Shown here piece after piece: positions 1 through 11,613 of a DNA stretch of 64,000 nucleotides. This stretch comes from Chaetoceros tenuissimus (lineage: Eukaryota > Bacillariophyta > Thalassiosirophyceae > Chaetocerotales > Chaetocerotaceae). Position 1 is the first letter of the stretch; every line of letters begins with the position of its first letter. Location: contig BLLK01000045.1 of NCBI GenBank assembly GCA_021927905.1, positions 1,550,001 to 1,614,000 of the forward strand, in the 5' to 3' direction. Made by a program: the position numbers and the translations under genes. The notes under the pieces are model-generated. The model did no database searches and had not been told where the DNA came from. It worked only from the letters and a program-made list of their open reading frames with translations.

Positions 1-1296
1 ATCTCTAAGAATTGATATATCATTTTCTATTTGGGATATCTCTTTCCTTAACTCCCTCGATTTATCATCTAGCTTCCTCCTTTCTTTATACAAACTAGCG
101 AGCTCATGTTCACATATCAGCAGTTTTCTACCCATCCCGACGGTTTTCTTCTTAGACAAGTATTGGAATAAATAGTGATCATCTTTGGTGTATAGTTTAT
201 CTTCAGATGGTCCATAATTGTAGAGGTAAGACACTAGCTTCTTCTTGCGTTTTGGAGGGGGTCTTCGAGGCTTTGACGGAGAGCTGCGTTTCTTCGAAGT
301 TGGATTTAGAACTGAATTCATGCTATTAATGATCAAACTTGATGAGGTCATTTCATCTTTGGCATTCTTGATGCTTGGTTTTGATGCCGCATTTGCCCTA
401 GATTTGACAATTTGGGTTGCACTTCCAGTATTCGGACCTCGTTGTGTCATTGCTTTATCTGTCCCTTCCTTTGCCGAATCAATAGATGTTTTGTTTTGTA
501 CCAGATTTGCTGATTGATTCTCTAATTGTAAGAGTCGTTGACTCTCCTTTTCTTCCAGTTGTTTTCTTTTAAGCTGTCTGGCAGCTTCTTCGAGCTTCTT
601 TTGTTCTTCGACTTTTTGCTTCGCCAATAATTTAGCAGTTTTTTCTTCTTCTGCCTTTTTTCTTAACCTATTTTGCTCTTCGCGTTCTTTCTTTCGTCTA
701 CGTTCATCTTCCTTCTTTTGCAATTCAAGTTTTTGTTCGGCTTCTCTACGCTGTTGCTCGGCTATCATATTTGCCTCATGTTCGGCTACCCTTTTTGCCT
801 CCTGCTCTACAGCGAGTCTATTTGCCTCTTCTTCCCGAAACAATTTCTCTGCAAGCAAACGATCCGCCTCTTCTTGCTCTCTCTTTTGTTTCAATCTCAT
901 CAGAGCTTCTTTTTCTTGCTCCTGTCGCAATCGGATTTCTTCTAGATGACGATCATTTAAAGCCTCCTTCTTCTCTTCTATGCCATTATCTTTCTTTTTA
1001 TTTGATGTGTCAGGATGTAAAAAGGCACAGTTTTTTCGATTACACTGACTACCAAATTTGCACATCATTGGTGGCTTTCTTACAGGTTCTCCTGTTTTAC
1101 ATTTCTCAATCTCTGCCAGCAACTCTCGTTCACGCTGCTGCCACTGTTGTTGAATATCTTGAATAGTTGAGGAGAACTGTGATAGGCTCTTGTCAAATTT
1201 CGTAGTCCTTGCTTGAATCTGTGACGCTGACCGCTTGATTTCAGTATTTTCCTGCCGAAAATGTTCCAGCTGGTCAAATAGAGTGGTGATACTCAT
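1..1296 (-). CDS. CCCH zinc-finger/coiled-coil protein, 5' part of a TRANK1-like helicase paralogue (partial at left edge)
   Basis: The frame is open from the ATG at 1296 to the window edge, 432 codons with no stop. It aligns along its whole length with the N-terminal part of the gene at 2527-8249, so it is a tandem paralogue. Residues 79-94 form a compact CCCH zinc finger (C-x5-C-x4-C-x3-H, with the core CNRKNC). A long charged coiled coil rich in Glu, Lys and Arg follows, then a Ser/Thr-rich linker and a basic Pro/Lys patch. It has only one copy of the 77-residue linker that is doubled in the other paralogue. The ankyrin and helicase parts would lie left of the window. Whether this copy is complete cannot be judged; the visible part shows no frameshift. 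Role unknown; CCCH fingers usually bind RNA. Confidence 0.85.
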   Translation of the reverse strand, partial: MSITTLFDQLEHFRQENTEIKRSASQIQARTTKFDKSLSQFSSTIQDIQQQWQQRERELLAEIEKCKTGEPVRKPPMMCKFGSQCNRKNCAFLHPDTSNKKKDNGIEEKKEALNDRHLEEIRLRQEQEKEALMRLKQKREQEEADRLLAEKLFREEEANRLAVEQEAKRVAEHEANMIAEQQRREAEQKLELQKKEDERRRKKEREEQNRLRKKAEEEKTAKLLAKQKVEEQKKLEEAARQLKRKQLEEKESQRLLQLENQSANLVQNKTSIDSAKEGTDKAMTQRGPNTGSATQIVKSRANAASKPSIKNAKDEMTSSSLIINSMNSVLNPTSKKRSSPSKPRRPPPKRKKKLVSYLYNYGPSEDKLYTKDDHYLFQYLSKKKTVGMGRKLLICEHELASLYKERRKLDDKSRELRKEISQIENDISILRD

Positions 1297-1692
1297 AGTA
1301 CACTTGGAATGAAATAGGTTTAGTTGTTATTGATACTTCTATGTAGACTTCATTCAATGAGACGAATTGAAATTGGAAATCTTTCTTCGTTTGGCTTTTG
1401 TGTAAAGTTATTGTTCGCTGTTTGCTGTCAGCGGTCATTCTGCGTACGTACTATTAGTACTGTTAGAAACAGCTGCAATGATGGACATAAAAGTTGAAGA
1501 TAGACATCATTGACCAATTTTGGCAGTTGGATTTCAATAAAGTAATAATACTCAATGATTAAGTCCAAGTCAATTTTTAAATAAGCACCTTACCAAATGA
1601 AAAGTAGAAGTAATAAAAAAATTGTTGATAGTACAACCTTTACTCTTTAGATTTAAACAGTTTTATTTACTATTCATGCGCTATCGCTTGAT
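1297..1692. other. Intergenic, duplicated 5' flank of the helicase paralogue
   Basis: This is the upstream region of the minus-strand gene ending at 1296. The first bases beyond the ATG resemble those beyond 8249, and both flanks carry an octamer GTACGTAC, here at 1444-1451. This fits duplication of the promoter together with the gene. No gene is visible. Confidence 0.5.
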
Positions 1693-1932
1693 TCATGATT
1701 GACAAATTTTGCAGACTCCCTCTATATGAGACTTATTGGCATTGTATGAGATGATATATAGCAGAAATGGTTTGTAGCAAGTAGCAACAGACAAGTAATT
1801 TGCTCCAATTGGTAAATTGGATACCTCGCAGTCTTCATGTATACCATTGTTGTTGCACTTCAAAAATTGGGATGCATAGTACTTGTTACAGCTCATCCCA
1901 TACAGAAACCGGAAATTAGGTACTATGAACAA
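1693..1932 (-). pseudogene. Relic of the 3' end of the esterase/cysteine-rich gene
   Basis: A 79-codon open frame ends in IEGVCKICQS and then a stop. The neighbouring esterase gene (8598-10235) ends in a closely related IEGVCKTCR stretch. At the DNA level about 24 bases match well between 1699-1728 and 8628-8653. The rest of the frame matches poorly. The piece sits about 400 bp upstream of the first helicase copy, just as the intact esterase stop sits about 350 bp upstream of the second. I read it as the truncated, decayed end of a tandem duplication unit, not as a working gene. The evidence is short, so confidence is modest. Confidence 0.4.
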
Positions 1933-2526
1933 AAAATCATTATATTTCTCAAATTCAATAAAAAAGTAACAGTGAATTTACATTATGATATAAACCTCTT
2001 TTTGACAACCAAGGTAATTTGTAAAAAGAATATAAAATACAGAATGCGATTCATATGTTTGTACATTCAAAACAAAATCATTTCAGTTTATGTGTGGATT
2101 ATCAATGTACAACTTTGATGTAGGCCATTTCAAATCGATTCCAAATAGCTTTCAAAATTCTTGCAATGAGTGATTTCCCAAGCTTGTAACACCACATTAT
2201 TGAATTCTAAAAAAGAGTTTATAATACTATCCGTATCTTTTTTTCAACGGAGTGTCATTTCTTCCAATCCCATGAAAAATGCTTATAAAATGATCAAAAG
2301 CAAAGACGGACACTCTTTTTTCTGAAGGGAGGAAGTGCTAAAGTTCCTAATTTCCCGTAGCCCCCTCGGGGGAGGGTGAGGAGAGAGGGGGGCACAATCT
2401 TCGCATCCAATCTAGCGTAGATGATACTTAAAAACCTTCAGGATTTAATTCGAATAATTACTTAGTATAGAATCAAGTAGCAAGTAGAAGGAAATTATTC
2501 TACTTGGATTAATCCTCTACATGATA
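1933..2526. other. Intergenic, no gene seen
   Basis: AT-rich sequence with one C/G-rich patch near 2355-2395 (short palindrome CCCCCTCGGGGG). It holds the 3' flank of the helicase gene ending at 2527. No coding or RNA gene could be supported. Confidence 0.5.
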
Positions 2527-5500
2527 TTAGCAATCCTTCACCTTATCACAAATCTCCTCAAAATGCTCCTGGTAAATTGAACCAAAGAAAACATCCTCGA
2601 TCAAGACTCGAAGTTCGTGTATCTCTTCGACAAGAAAACTATCATCTCTGCAAAAGGAAATGAATTTTGAAGCTTCTGTTTCAAACTTGAGAATCATATC
2701 GAACTTCCCATGTAAATCAGGCTCGCCTGTCTTCATATTCATAAAGTTGTTCTTCACAAATTTTATCAACTTTCTCTTTTGAAGAAAGGCATCCAGATGC
2801 TTATTGCATTGACCAAGCAAATCCTTATCATTCCCAGTATCATGTTGAAATTTGGCTCTTGCTTCTGCAAACTTTTTCTCTACATTCTCGATTGGCTCAT
2901 TGTTTCTATACATGCCAATCGCCTGTGTTATGAATAAGATTCCACGCATCTTGTGTTCTGCAGGAGTCATTTCTCTACTTCCCTCATCGATGCTAGAAAC
3001 TATCTTCACCAACTTCATCTTGTTCAGTTCTCTATAGGCAAATTCAGCAAGTGGAGACCCTTTGGTACCATTCACCTTACATCTAAAGTCAATAAAGTAC
3101 AAATTGTTCCTCGCACGAGTGATTGCTGTGTAGAGCATCATTGCCTGATCTTCCAATTCTGGATTGTCTAGAATGTAATTGAAGTCATCACGTGTTGGCG
3201 ATGACAACCAATCTTTCCATTCTTGTTTGTTACCTATGGCCTCGAAGTAGGAAAAGAAATTTACGACAGCTACTGAATCAAATTCTAGACCCTTCGCTTC
3301 TCTGACGCCAAAGACGTCGTTTATAATCCCCGAGGTATGAAGCTGCTTCCTAAGATCGGGAAAGATCTCGTCAGGTGCAATGAAAACAATGTTACCTCCT
3401 CTAAAAACATTTTCGTCGGCTAGCTTATCCACAGACTCAAGAAACATTGTCTTTGGAACAGGTCCTTTCAGGATAGCTTCTTCCTTTGTCATTTGAACAC
3501 CAAACGAGTGCTTGAGCATTTCTCTAACTTTCTTAGCCAATGCCAGGTTCTGTGCATGAGTTCTGAAGTTATCTTTCATCTCGATATCTTGTAAAATATC
3601 CTTTACCTATATCATGAAGCAAGACAAAAAGGAATCTATTGGATGAGAAACGAATGAACAATACAAATGAATAGATGTATGTAAAGAAACTAACCTGAAT
3701 TGATTTATGTTGATCAATTGGTAAACAGGAATGTATGACATTATTCACCGTTCCTACGCGCATTTTTAGACCAATCTCAACTGACTGTGCTGGGTCCCCA
3801 GCGAGGAAAAGGCTTCTAACTCCGCCACTCATTCGTAATAGCAGTGAAAGATCAAAGTCAGAGAAATCCTGAGCTTCATCTACAAAAACCAAATGGAAGA
3901 AGGGAAATAATGGATTGTCTTCGGTATCGACTAGATTTTCTTCACCTCTTTCAAAAGCCCGTTTCTGCCATGACACGAACTCTTCGTCCACGAATACACT
4001 TTCACTATTCTTAGCAATAAACATCACTCGATCAGCTTCGTCCCATTTGAACTCGCCATCACTAAGCCAATCTTGGTAGATCAAATACATTTTGTAAGTG
4101 AGAAGCCTTTGATCATTGGTAAGCCCATATGACTGTGGTAACGCCATGAACTCCTCAAGACTCAAGTGCTCTTTGGTCACTGAACATCTAGTATGTGATT
4201 TTATCACTCTTATGCTAGTCCATAAAGTCTTGGGTTCTATGTGAAGACTTTTTAGTTTCTTCTTCGCACCTTCGTCTAGATAATCGTGATAGAAATCACT
4301 CTGGAAATCATGAGATGTCGCCGTTTCCCCATATTGAACGTGAGAAAAAGGTGCAAAGGTTTTGTGGACTTTATCATGTGTGACATGTCGAACAAGTTGA
4401 GCCATCAAGTCATCGTAGGTTACAAATGTTATGTTACTAACATCTCTACTATCTTCGACTCTTGTTTTCATTGCTGAAATCAGTCGGGGGAGTCTTGATA
4501 CGACAAGTAGCTGAATATGCGTTAGGATTTTGAAAGAATATGACATCATTACCAGCCTTTTGAGCCTCTTACCTTGAGAGATTCATCTGTCTTGTTGAGT
4601 TTCTCAACCATCAACTGAGTCTTACCGCATCCTACGTAAAAATAATAGAAATTAGGTGAAATCAAATGATCAGAGATGATACAATGGGTGTATTTGAGAC
4701 CTTACCGGCACCACCAAATAAATGAGTACTCATGGTCGCTTTCACATCAGAAAGTAGTTCTTCATTCTTCTTTGACTCATCGTCATTCGAGGAAAAAAAC
4801 AATGCTTGACGTGTTTGCAGTTCATGATGTCTGACGCGTTTAGGAGGATCAAAGTTCTCTTCTGAAACTATACCCTTCAAGTCGCCCTCATCTACATTCA
4901 AAGAAAAGAGTTCTATAGCACCTCCATCGTAAATAGAGTTTGAATAGAGGTCAATCAAATGCATGTCTTTGCCTAATCTAAGAACAAAACCTTTGTGCGA
5001 CGGGAATCTATCATCTGGGTACTCAACTTTGTTCCGTTTGAATTCAGCTTCTTCAATCAAAATCTTATAATGAGAAGCCTCTTCGTCTGTTGTGATTTTC
5101 CAAACAATACATCCAACATTGTTCTTTCCTTCAATGAGGCTTTCTACAAATGGCGAAAACAACACAACAGTATCTTCAGCACCAACTTCAGTTGCCCTAA
5201 TATCTACATCAAGTGGTGCACAAATAACCTCAAATATTTCTGTGTTTGTGATGCCAACAATGGATCTCCGACGACACTGTACCATCCCTTCTGATTTGCG
5301 CAACTCCTTAGGTTTCAGCGTGTTCAAAAATTTACGCAATTTGCTTCTGTCATCTTTGCCTGAATTCCGCACCCAATTCACAACATCTTTATCCAGAAGC
5401 ACAATGCGATTAAAGGACGTATCTGTTGGGTCTAGAAGACTAGAATCAAAACATGAAATTTCATCATCAAATCCTTCTTCCGTGGATACTAGCTCCATTA

Positions 5501-8249
5501 TTCTTGACGGATCGACATTTTTCTTATCAACTTCGTCATCTTGAGTAATTCTACGGACTGCTGAATCAGCAATTCGAAGTTGGGCTTCCCAATTCATTGA
5601 GGTGTGTAATTGAGACGACTCTCTATGTAGAACATTACTCCATACATGACTCTCTCCAACATCTCCTCCACTGTACTCACTGAGAACAGAAACAAAGTTA
5701 TCCAAGTTGAAATATCTGGCGAAAAATAATGCGGTTTGTCCAGTCGAATTTTGTTCGGCGACATTTGCACCTAGATCAAGAATTTGACGGAACGTCGTTT
5801 CATCTTCATTCAAAACGGCAAACATGAGTAACGTCAAATCTTTCGAGTTACGAAGGATGTCAATATCAAAATTCCTCTCCGGGACACGTAATTCATTCCT
5901 CAACGCATTCACTTCTGCACCCAATTCTTTGATTTCTTTTTGGACATCATAACTGATACCCTTTTTTTCCAAATATTTTGGGAATAGTATCTTCAGGTTG
6001 TCATGGGCCTCATTTATCCCTAAATCAGTACTCACAATGTCGAGACCATTGAGCATTTTTGAAATTCCCATTTTGAGGGAATCTACAGGATCGTGTTCTG
6101 TTCCTAAGCCTGCCTTGAGCTTTGCAGCTTCCAATTTAGCCTTCGCTCTTTTGATATCATATTTGAGCATAACATAGGCTGTTTCGTTTTTTTTTTCTTT
6201 TCTAAGCTTTGGGGTGTAATAAGCTTTCTCAACTTCGAGTTTCCGTCCCTCTCGTCTTAATTGTTCCAATAGGTTGTGCAGATTTTCAACAAGTTGAAAC
6301 AGACGTGACCTATGCTTGTCCAATTCGAGTTCTTTGGCAGCTTTCAACTTTATCTTCTCTTGCCTAGCTTTGATTGCAAGTAAAACTTCTTTCTCTACAT
6401 AGGCTTCAAAAGATTCATCACCAGGATGAGTTTCAATCTTGACACCTTCAGCAATGGAGAGATAGAGTTTCTTGTCATCTATTGCACTATTTATTGGACC
6501 CAAGAGCTCTTCAAGTACTACCAAAGAGTCCGTCAATAGAGTCAATTCCTCTGTCTTTGTGATTATATCTTTTTCGAAGACTGGTATATTGTCCTTCAGC
6601 TTTGGGATTAATGCTCTAGCATCATTTATAATTGTTTTACTGGCGTTTTTTTTCTTTCTGTCTGATGTTGAGGTGAGGGATTTCATCGCCGACTCCATTT
6701 TTTTTGACTCAACAGTGATTCTCTCCTCCGTATGTAACTTCTTACATCTTAGATCTGATAGCTCATTTTCTATTTGGGATATCTCTTTACTTAACTCCCT
6801 CAATTTATTGTCTGGATTTCTCCTTTCTTTATACAAGCTAGCGAGCTCATGTTCACATTGTAGCAATTTCCTACCCATCCCGACTGTTTTCTTCTGCGAC
6901 AAATATTGGAATAAATAGTGATCCTCTTTATTGTATAACGATGTTGATCCATGATTGTATAGGTAAGACACTAGCTTCTTCTCGCGTTTTGGAGGGGGTC
7001 TTCGAGATTTTGACGGAGAGCTGCGTTTTTTCGGAGTTGGATTTAGAACTGAATTCATGCTCTTACTGATCAAACTTGATGAAGTCATTTCAACTTTAGC
7101 ATTCTTGATGTTTGGTTTTGTTGCCGCATTTGCCCTAGGGTTGACAATTTGTGTTGCACTTTCAGTATTCGGTTCTCGTTGTGTGATTGTTTTATCTGTC
7201 CCTTTCTTCACCGAATCAATAGATGTTTTGTTTTGTGCAAGATTTGATGGTTGCTTCTCTAATCGCAAGAGTCTTAGAACTGAATTCATGCTCCTACTGA
7301 TTAAACTAGATGAGGTCATTTCATCTTTAGCATTCTTGATGCTTGGTTCCGATGCCGCATTTGCCCTAGACTTGACAATTTGGGTTGCGCTTTCAGTATT
7401 CGGATCTCGTGGTGTCATTGCTGTATCTGTCCCTTTCTTTACCAAATCAATAGATTTCTTCTTTTGTACAAGATTTGATGATTGCTTCTCTAATTGCAAG
7501 AGCTTTAGATTCTCCTTTTCTTCCAGTTGCTTTCTTTTGAGCTGTCTGGCAGAATCTTCGAGCTTCCTTTGTTCTTCTACTTTTTGCTTTGCCAATAATT
7601 TAGCAGTTCTTTCTTCTTCTGCCTTTTTTCTCAATCTATTTTGCTCTTCGCGTTCTTTCTTTCGTCTGCGTTCATCTTCCTTCTTTTGCAATTCAAGTTT
7701 GTGTTCGGCTTCTCTACGCTCTTGCTCGACTACCTTATTTGCCTCTTGTTCGGCTACCCTACTTGCCTCTTGCTCTACAGCGAGTCTATTTGCCTCTTCT
7801 TCCCGAAACAATTTCTCTGCAAGCAACCGATCCGCCTCTTCTTGCTCTCTCTTTTGTTTCAATATCATCAAAGCCTCCTTTTCTTGCTCCTGCCTTAACC
7901 GGATTTCTTCCAGATGATGATCATTGGACACTTCCTTTTTCTCTTCATGATCTCGTTTCAAGTTCCTTGAGTCAGGATGTGAAAAGGCACAGTTTTTTCG
8001 ATTACATCGAATGCCATATCTGCACACCTTTAGTGGCTTTCTTGCGCTTTTACATTTCTCAATCTCTGCTAGCAACTCTTGTTCACGTTGTTGCCACTGT
8101 TGTTGAATATTTTGAATAGTTGAGGAGAACTGTGATAGGCTCTTTTCAAATTTTGTAGTCCTTGCTTGAATCTGTGACGCTGACCGCTTGATTTCAATAT
8201 TTTCCTGTTGAAGTTTTTCCAGCTGGTCAAATAGAGTGGTGATACTCAT
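2527..8249 (-). CDS. CCCH zinc finger - coiled coil - ankyrin - UvrD-type helicase protein (TRANK1-like), complete
   Basis: Four exons: 8249-4706, 4631-4573, 4510-3695 and 3606-2527. They join in frame to 1832 residues. Introns are 74, 62 and 88 bp with GT..AG ends. Domain order: CCCH finger at 76-91, a long charged coiled coil, a doubled 77-residue linker, further coiled coils, ankyrin-like repeats near 800-860, then a superfamily 1A helicase. The Walker A motif GGAGCGKT (about 1178-1185) is split by intron 1. Other motifs are FVDEAQD (about 1411-1416), LAGDPAQ (about 1437-1443), AKGLEFD (about 1577-1583) and YTAITRAR (about 1632-1639), so the ATPase looks intact. Ankyrin plus UvrD-like helicase resembles the TRANK1 family; the CCCH finger suggests an RNA-linked role, which is inference. 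The gene is the second of two tandem copies. Confidence 0.88.
7044..7505 (-). repeat. Internal 231-bp tandem duplication inside the helicase gene
   Basis: Two adjacent segments with a period of 231 bp (77 codons) encode nearly the same linker. Both contain an NTESATQIV stretch followed by a SSSLIS..MNSVL stretch. The shared start TAGAACTGAATTCATGCTC lies at 7044 and again at 7275. The frame is preserved. The paralogue at 1-1296 has only one copy, so the duplication arose after the two genes separated, or was lost there. Confidence 0.85.
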
Positions 8250-8597
8250 AGTACACTTGGAAGGAGATAGGATTATTTGGTATGTTAGTAAGTGGCTTTT
8301 GCGAATGAAGAGTTCTCCTACTATGTTATAGACTTCATTTAGTGATGGGAAAAGATGGACAGTATCCCACTTTCAAGTGAACATCATCTTTTGCCTTCTT
8401 TTTTGATGTCTATCGTACGTACTTATGTTGGTAGAAGCAGCAGCTAAATTATTACTAAGAGACAATTGGCCGACATCCATGATTTTTTTTAGTTTCAATT
8501 TCAGTCAATCTTTTGAAAGTACTTGACTAAGTAGTAAAATTAAAACATGAACTTTGACGAAACTCTCTAGGTAAAAACATATTTTATTATAAACAAA
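8250..8597. other. Intergenic, 5' flank of the second helicase copy
   Basis: It contains GTACGTAC at 8415-8422, matching the site at the same relative place in the first copy. The esterase 3' end abuts at 8598. No other feature is seen. Confidence 0.4.
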
Positions 8598-10235
8598 TCA
8601 AGATTCACATATGGAACAGGTTGCTCTACATGTTTTGCATACACCCTCTATGTTGCATCTCACATTTGGGTTCCTTTTTACCCATGTGCACTTGACTTCC
8701 TTTTGGCTTCCTTTGAACATTACCTTGAATTTCTTCAACGAATCAACTGAACAATGCTCATCTTTTTCACAGGTTATTGGACAATGTGAAGCAACATTTT
8801 TCTTTGCACATCTTTTGTTTTTCTTTTTCGCAGCCCATCCACAACGTCTCCATTTTTTCCATTGCTTGAAGGATAATGGAGAGTCTTCACACTGCAAATC
8901 CTTACAATTGGCATCACAAGCCTCTGGACAACCAATATACGCATTTATGCCCTCAGAATCAACCCAATCACATCTCTCTTCTGGATCCAATGCAACAAAT
9001 TCGCAATCATGTGGCTCAAAACTTTGACTGAACATTCCGAGCCATGACGGATCGTTTTCACATTCATTTGGAGTAGGCGAAGGAGCTACGACAGGCGAAG
9101 AAGTAGTAATAGTTGGGGATGTCACTGGAGAAGAGGTAGATGGAGGACTGTTGTTTAATGTATCCTCTACACGATCAATGAAATCATATGGAAAGTTGTA
9201 CATAAATGGTACACCATTGATGGTCACATCTCCAGCACCATGTCCCGTCTCTACTCTATAATGCTCCAATATTTCGCCTGACGGGCAACCACCTGAATAA
9301 TCATACTTGCGAACAGATGAAACTTGGATTGGCGAACCCTCTTCAAAACTTGCTGGGATGTCTATTTCAGTATGATCTCCGCTGCAATTATTATGGTCAG
9401 CCCAAGCCTTCATAGAATCAAGAGCAGGATATAATTTAAAATCATCTACCTCTTCGAAGACGATACTGGTGCCTCCATCGTAAGGTACAAAGTCTTGTGT
9501 CCCTAAAATTTGCAGTACTGAAATTCCTTGGTTGCTTCTGCCTTTGCTTGGTTGATTATAATTGTATGATCCACCGCCACTCTGCAAGGGACTTTTCAAC
9601 ATTTGAGACACAACAGCTACGATACCTTTGAAAGGTAGAGCATCGCCGGCATTACTAGCAAGACGATAAGCTAAAGCTGCCCCATTACTAACGCCAATCG
9701 CATAGATATTTCCATGTCCGCCTATGGCTCTTAATTTTGATATGATAGCGGCAATATAATCTCCTTCGTCTGGATCCTGTGTACAGCTTAAATCATCCCA
9801 TTCGCATTCTACATCTGCTTTTGGGCCAGTTAACCAACCAAATGATTCGCCTTGTGGACTAAAAGTCATAACAGAATTTTAAAATTATTAGAAAAGGTTC
9901 ATCTTTATTCAAAAAGAGAAATAAATTACTTACTATACACCAATGTAATTATTTTGTCCATCATGCAGATTAGTCTCAAACTTGTACGGGCTGATACTAC
10001 CACCTGCTCCATGGAGAAAGAAAACTATGGGACAATTAGACTCTGATGTAGGGCTTCCAGCACAAGCAGCGGGCACATCTAATTCTACTTTACACCTAGA
10101 GCGAGGTCGACCATCACAAATTTCCCCTGTCAAACTCTGGGGCTCTTCTTCTGGGTTGCTATTCAGAACTTGTAGACCAACCACAGTGTTCAGACAGGCC
10201 TGAAATGTGAGATATAGTACCAATCGATAAAGCAT
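8598..10235 (-). CDS. Secreted alpha/beta-hydrolase esterase (CE1/PHB-depolymerase-like) with C-terminal cysteine-rich repeats
   Basis: Exons 10235-9934 and 9858-8598 join through a 75-bp intron and give 520 residues. The N-terminus (MLYRLVLYLTFQACLNTVVG) is a signal peptide. The catalytic domain has the oxyanion-region motif FFLHGAGG, the nucleophile elbow GVSNG (Ser158), a candidate Asp in GTQD (Asp223) and a candidate His in TGHGAG (His307). These match LpqC/feruloyl-esterase-like hydrolases acting on polymer esters. A Ser/Thr/Pro linker follows, then three cysteine-rich modules of about 45 residues with a C..RC..CP.TC pattern. The same kind of module occurs in the secreted protein at 46857-47714. 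The substrate cannot be read from sequence. The start codon lies only about 120 bp from the tandem array at 10357, so the array occupies its upstream region. Confidence 0.85.
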
Positions 10236-10948
10236 TGTAATTCTTCAACCTACACAGAAAGAAATGTTTTTGTCTAATAGATGAATATATTCGTACTTAT
10301 GTGGACAATCAATTTATGCATGCGACGTATTCACGACCGCGAAGAATAAAAAGTTCTTTCTTGACAGCTGCATTCTTCTACTGATAGTGCGTAGAAACCA
10401 GTAGAAAAACCCAATATCCGGGTCCCGCCACACACAACCGAGCGAACGAGACCGACGACGGACGAGAAATGAAACAATTTGCAACCACCTCTGAAATAGA
10501 ATGAATATTGTTAAATATGATTGAATGAAAAGTACTCAGTAAAAATAAAATTTTCTCATCACTTGATAAAAAATATATAAACTACTCAATATATATATAA
10601 TATAAACAATTAATGGATTCATAATGGATTTTAAATTTTCTATAGTAACTTTTACGTCTTGCTATGCAATTCTTCGATTCTTCATGTACTGTGACAATAT
10701 CTATTGCTGCAGCTGTTCATTCTTTATTTTTTACTTCTATTGTCTAGCTTATTTGTAGATTGTTGCTTTGCTATCTTTGGTTTCTTGCTCCAGTGTCAGA
10801 CCTCCGTATTCAAATAACGAGGATTGAAACTCGGTTCTCGTCAGTATTTTTCTACTCCCCCCCTTCGAAGTTTCTACTGGATCAGTAGACACTTCTGCTC
10901 GGTCGCCGAACCCCGTGTAATTAGTTAGGAGGAACGAGTTAGGAACGA

Positions 10949-11014
10949 GCTATTCTTCTACTACCCTAGTAGAAGAATACATCTAGGGGGGTAGAAAAGC
11001 AGTAGAAGAATAGC
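10949..11014. repeat. Hairpin cluster at the junction of array units
   Basis: Near the end of each unit lies a perfect 12-bp stem (ATTCTTCTACTA and its complement) with a CCC loop, here 10952-10978. It is nested in a wider 14-bp inverted pair (GCTATTCTTCTACT at 10949-10962, complement at 11001-11014). Copies of the stem lie at 12442-12468, 13107-13133 and 13771-13797. Such DNA could form a cruciform or an RNA hairpin. Confidence 0.8.
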
Positions 11015-11613
11015 AAAGTTTTTCTTGACAGCTGCATTCTTCTACTGATAGTGCGTAGAAACCAGTAGAAAAACCCAATATCCGGGTCCCGCCACACACA
11101 ACCGAGCGAACGAGACCGACGACGGACGAGAAATGAAACAATTTGCAACCACCTCTGAAATAGAATGAATATTGTTAAATATGATTGAATGAAAAGTACT
11201 CAGTAAAAATAAAATTTTCTCATCACTTGATAAAAAATATATAAACTACTCAATATATATATAATATAAACAATTAATGGATTCATAATGGATTTTAAAT
11301 TTTCTATAGTAACTTTTACGTCTTGCTATGCAATTCTTCGATTCTTCATGTACTGTGACAATATCTATTGCTGCAGCTGTTCATTCTTTATTTTTTACTT
11401 CTATTGTCTAGCTTATTTGTAGATTGTTGCTTTGCTATCTTTGGTTTCTTGCTCCAGTGTCAGACCTCCGTATTCAAATAACGAGGATTGAAACTCGGTT
11501 CTCGTCAGTATTTTTCTACTCCCCCCCTTCGAAGTTTCTACTGGATCAGTAGACACTTCTGCTCGGTCGCCGAACCCCGTGTAATTAGTTAGGAGGAACG
11601 AGTTAGGAACGAG

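Noticed and set aside
7057-7917. Plus-strand frame of 286 codons
   Set aside because: It is antisense to the coiled-coil part of the helicase gene; Glu/Lys-rich coiled coils produce long Ser/Phe/Leu-rich antisense frames.
10966-11148. 60-codon minus-strand frame repeated identically at 12456-12638 and 13121-13303
   Set aside because: It exists only because the 664-bp units are identical. It spans the junction hairpin, has no family resemblance, and its start depends on the junction sequence.
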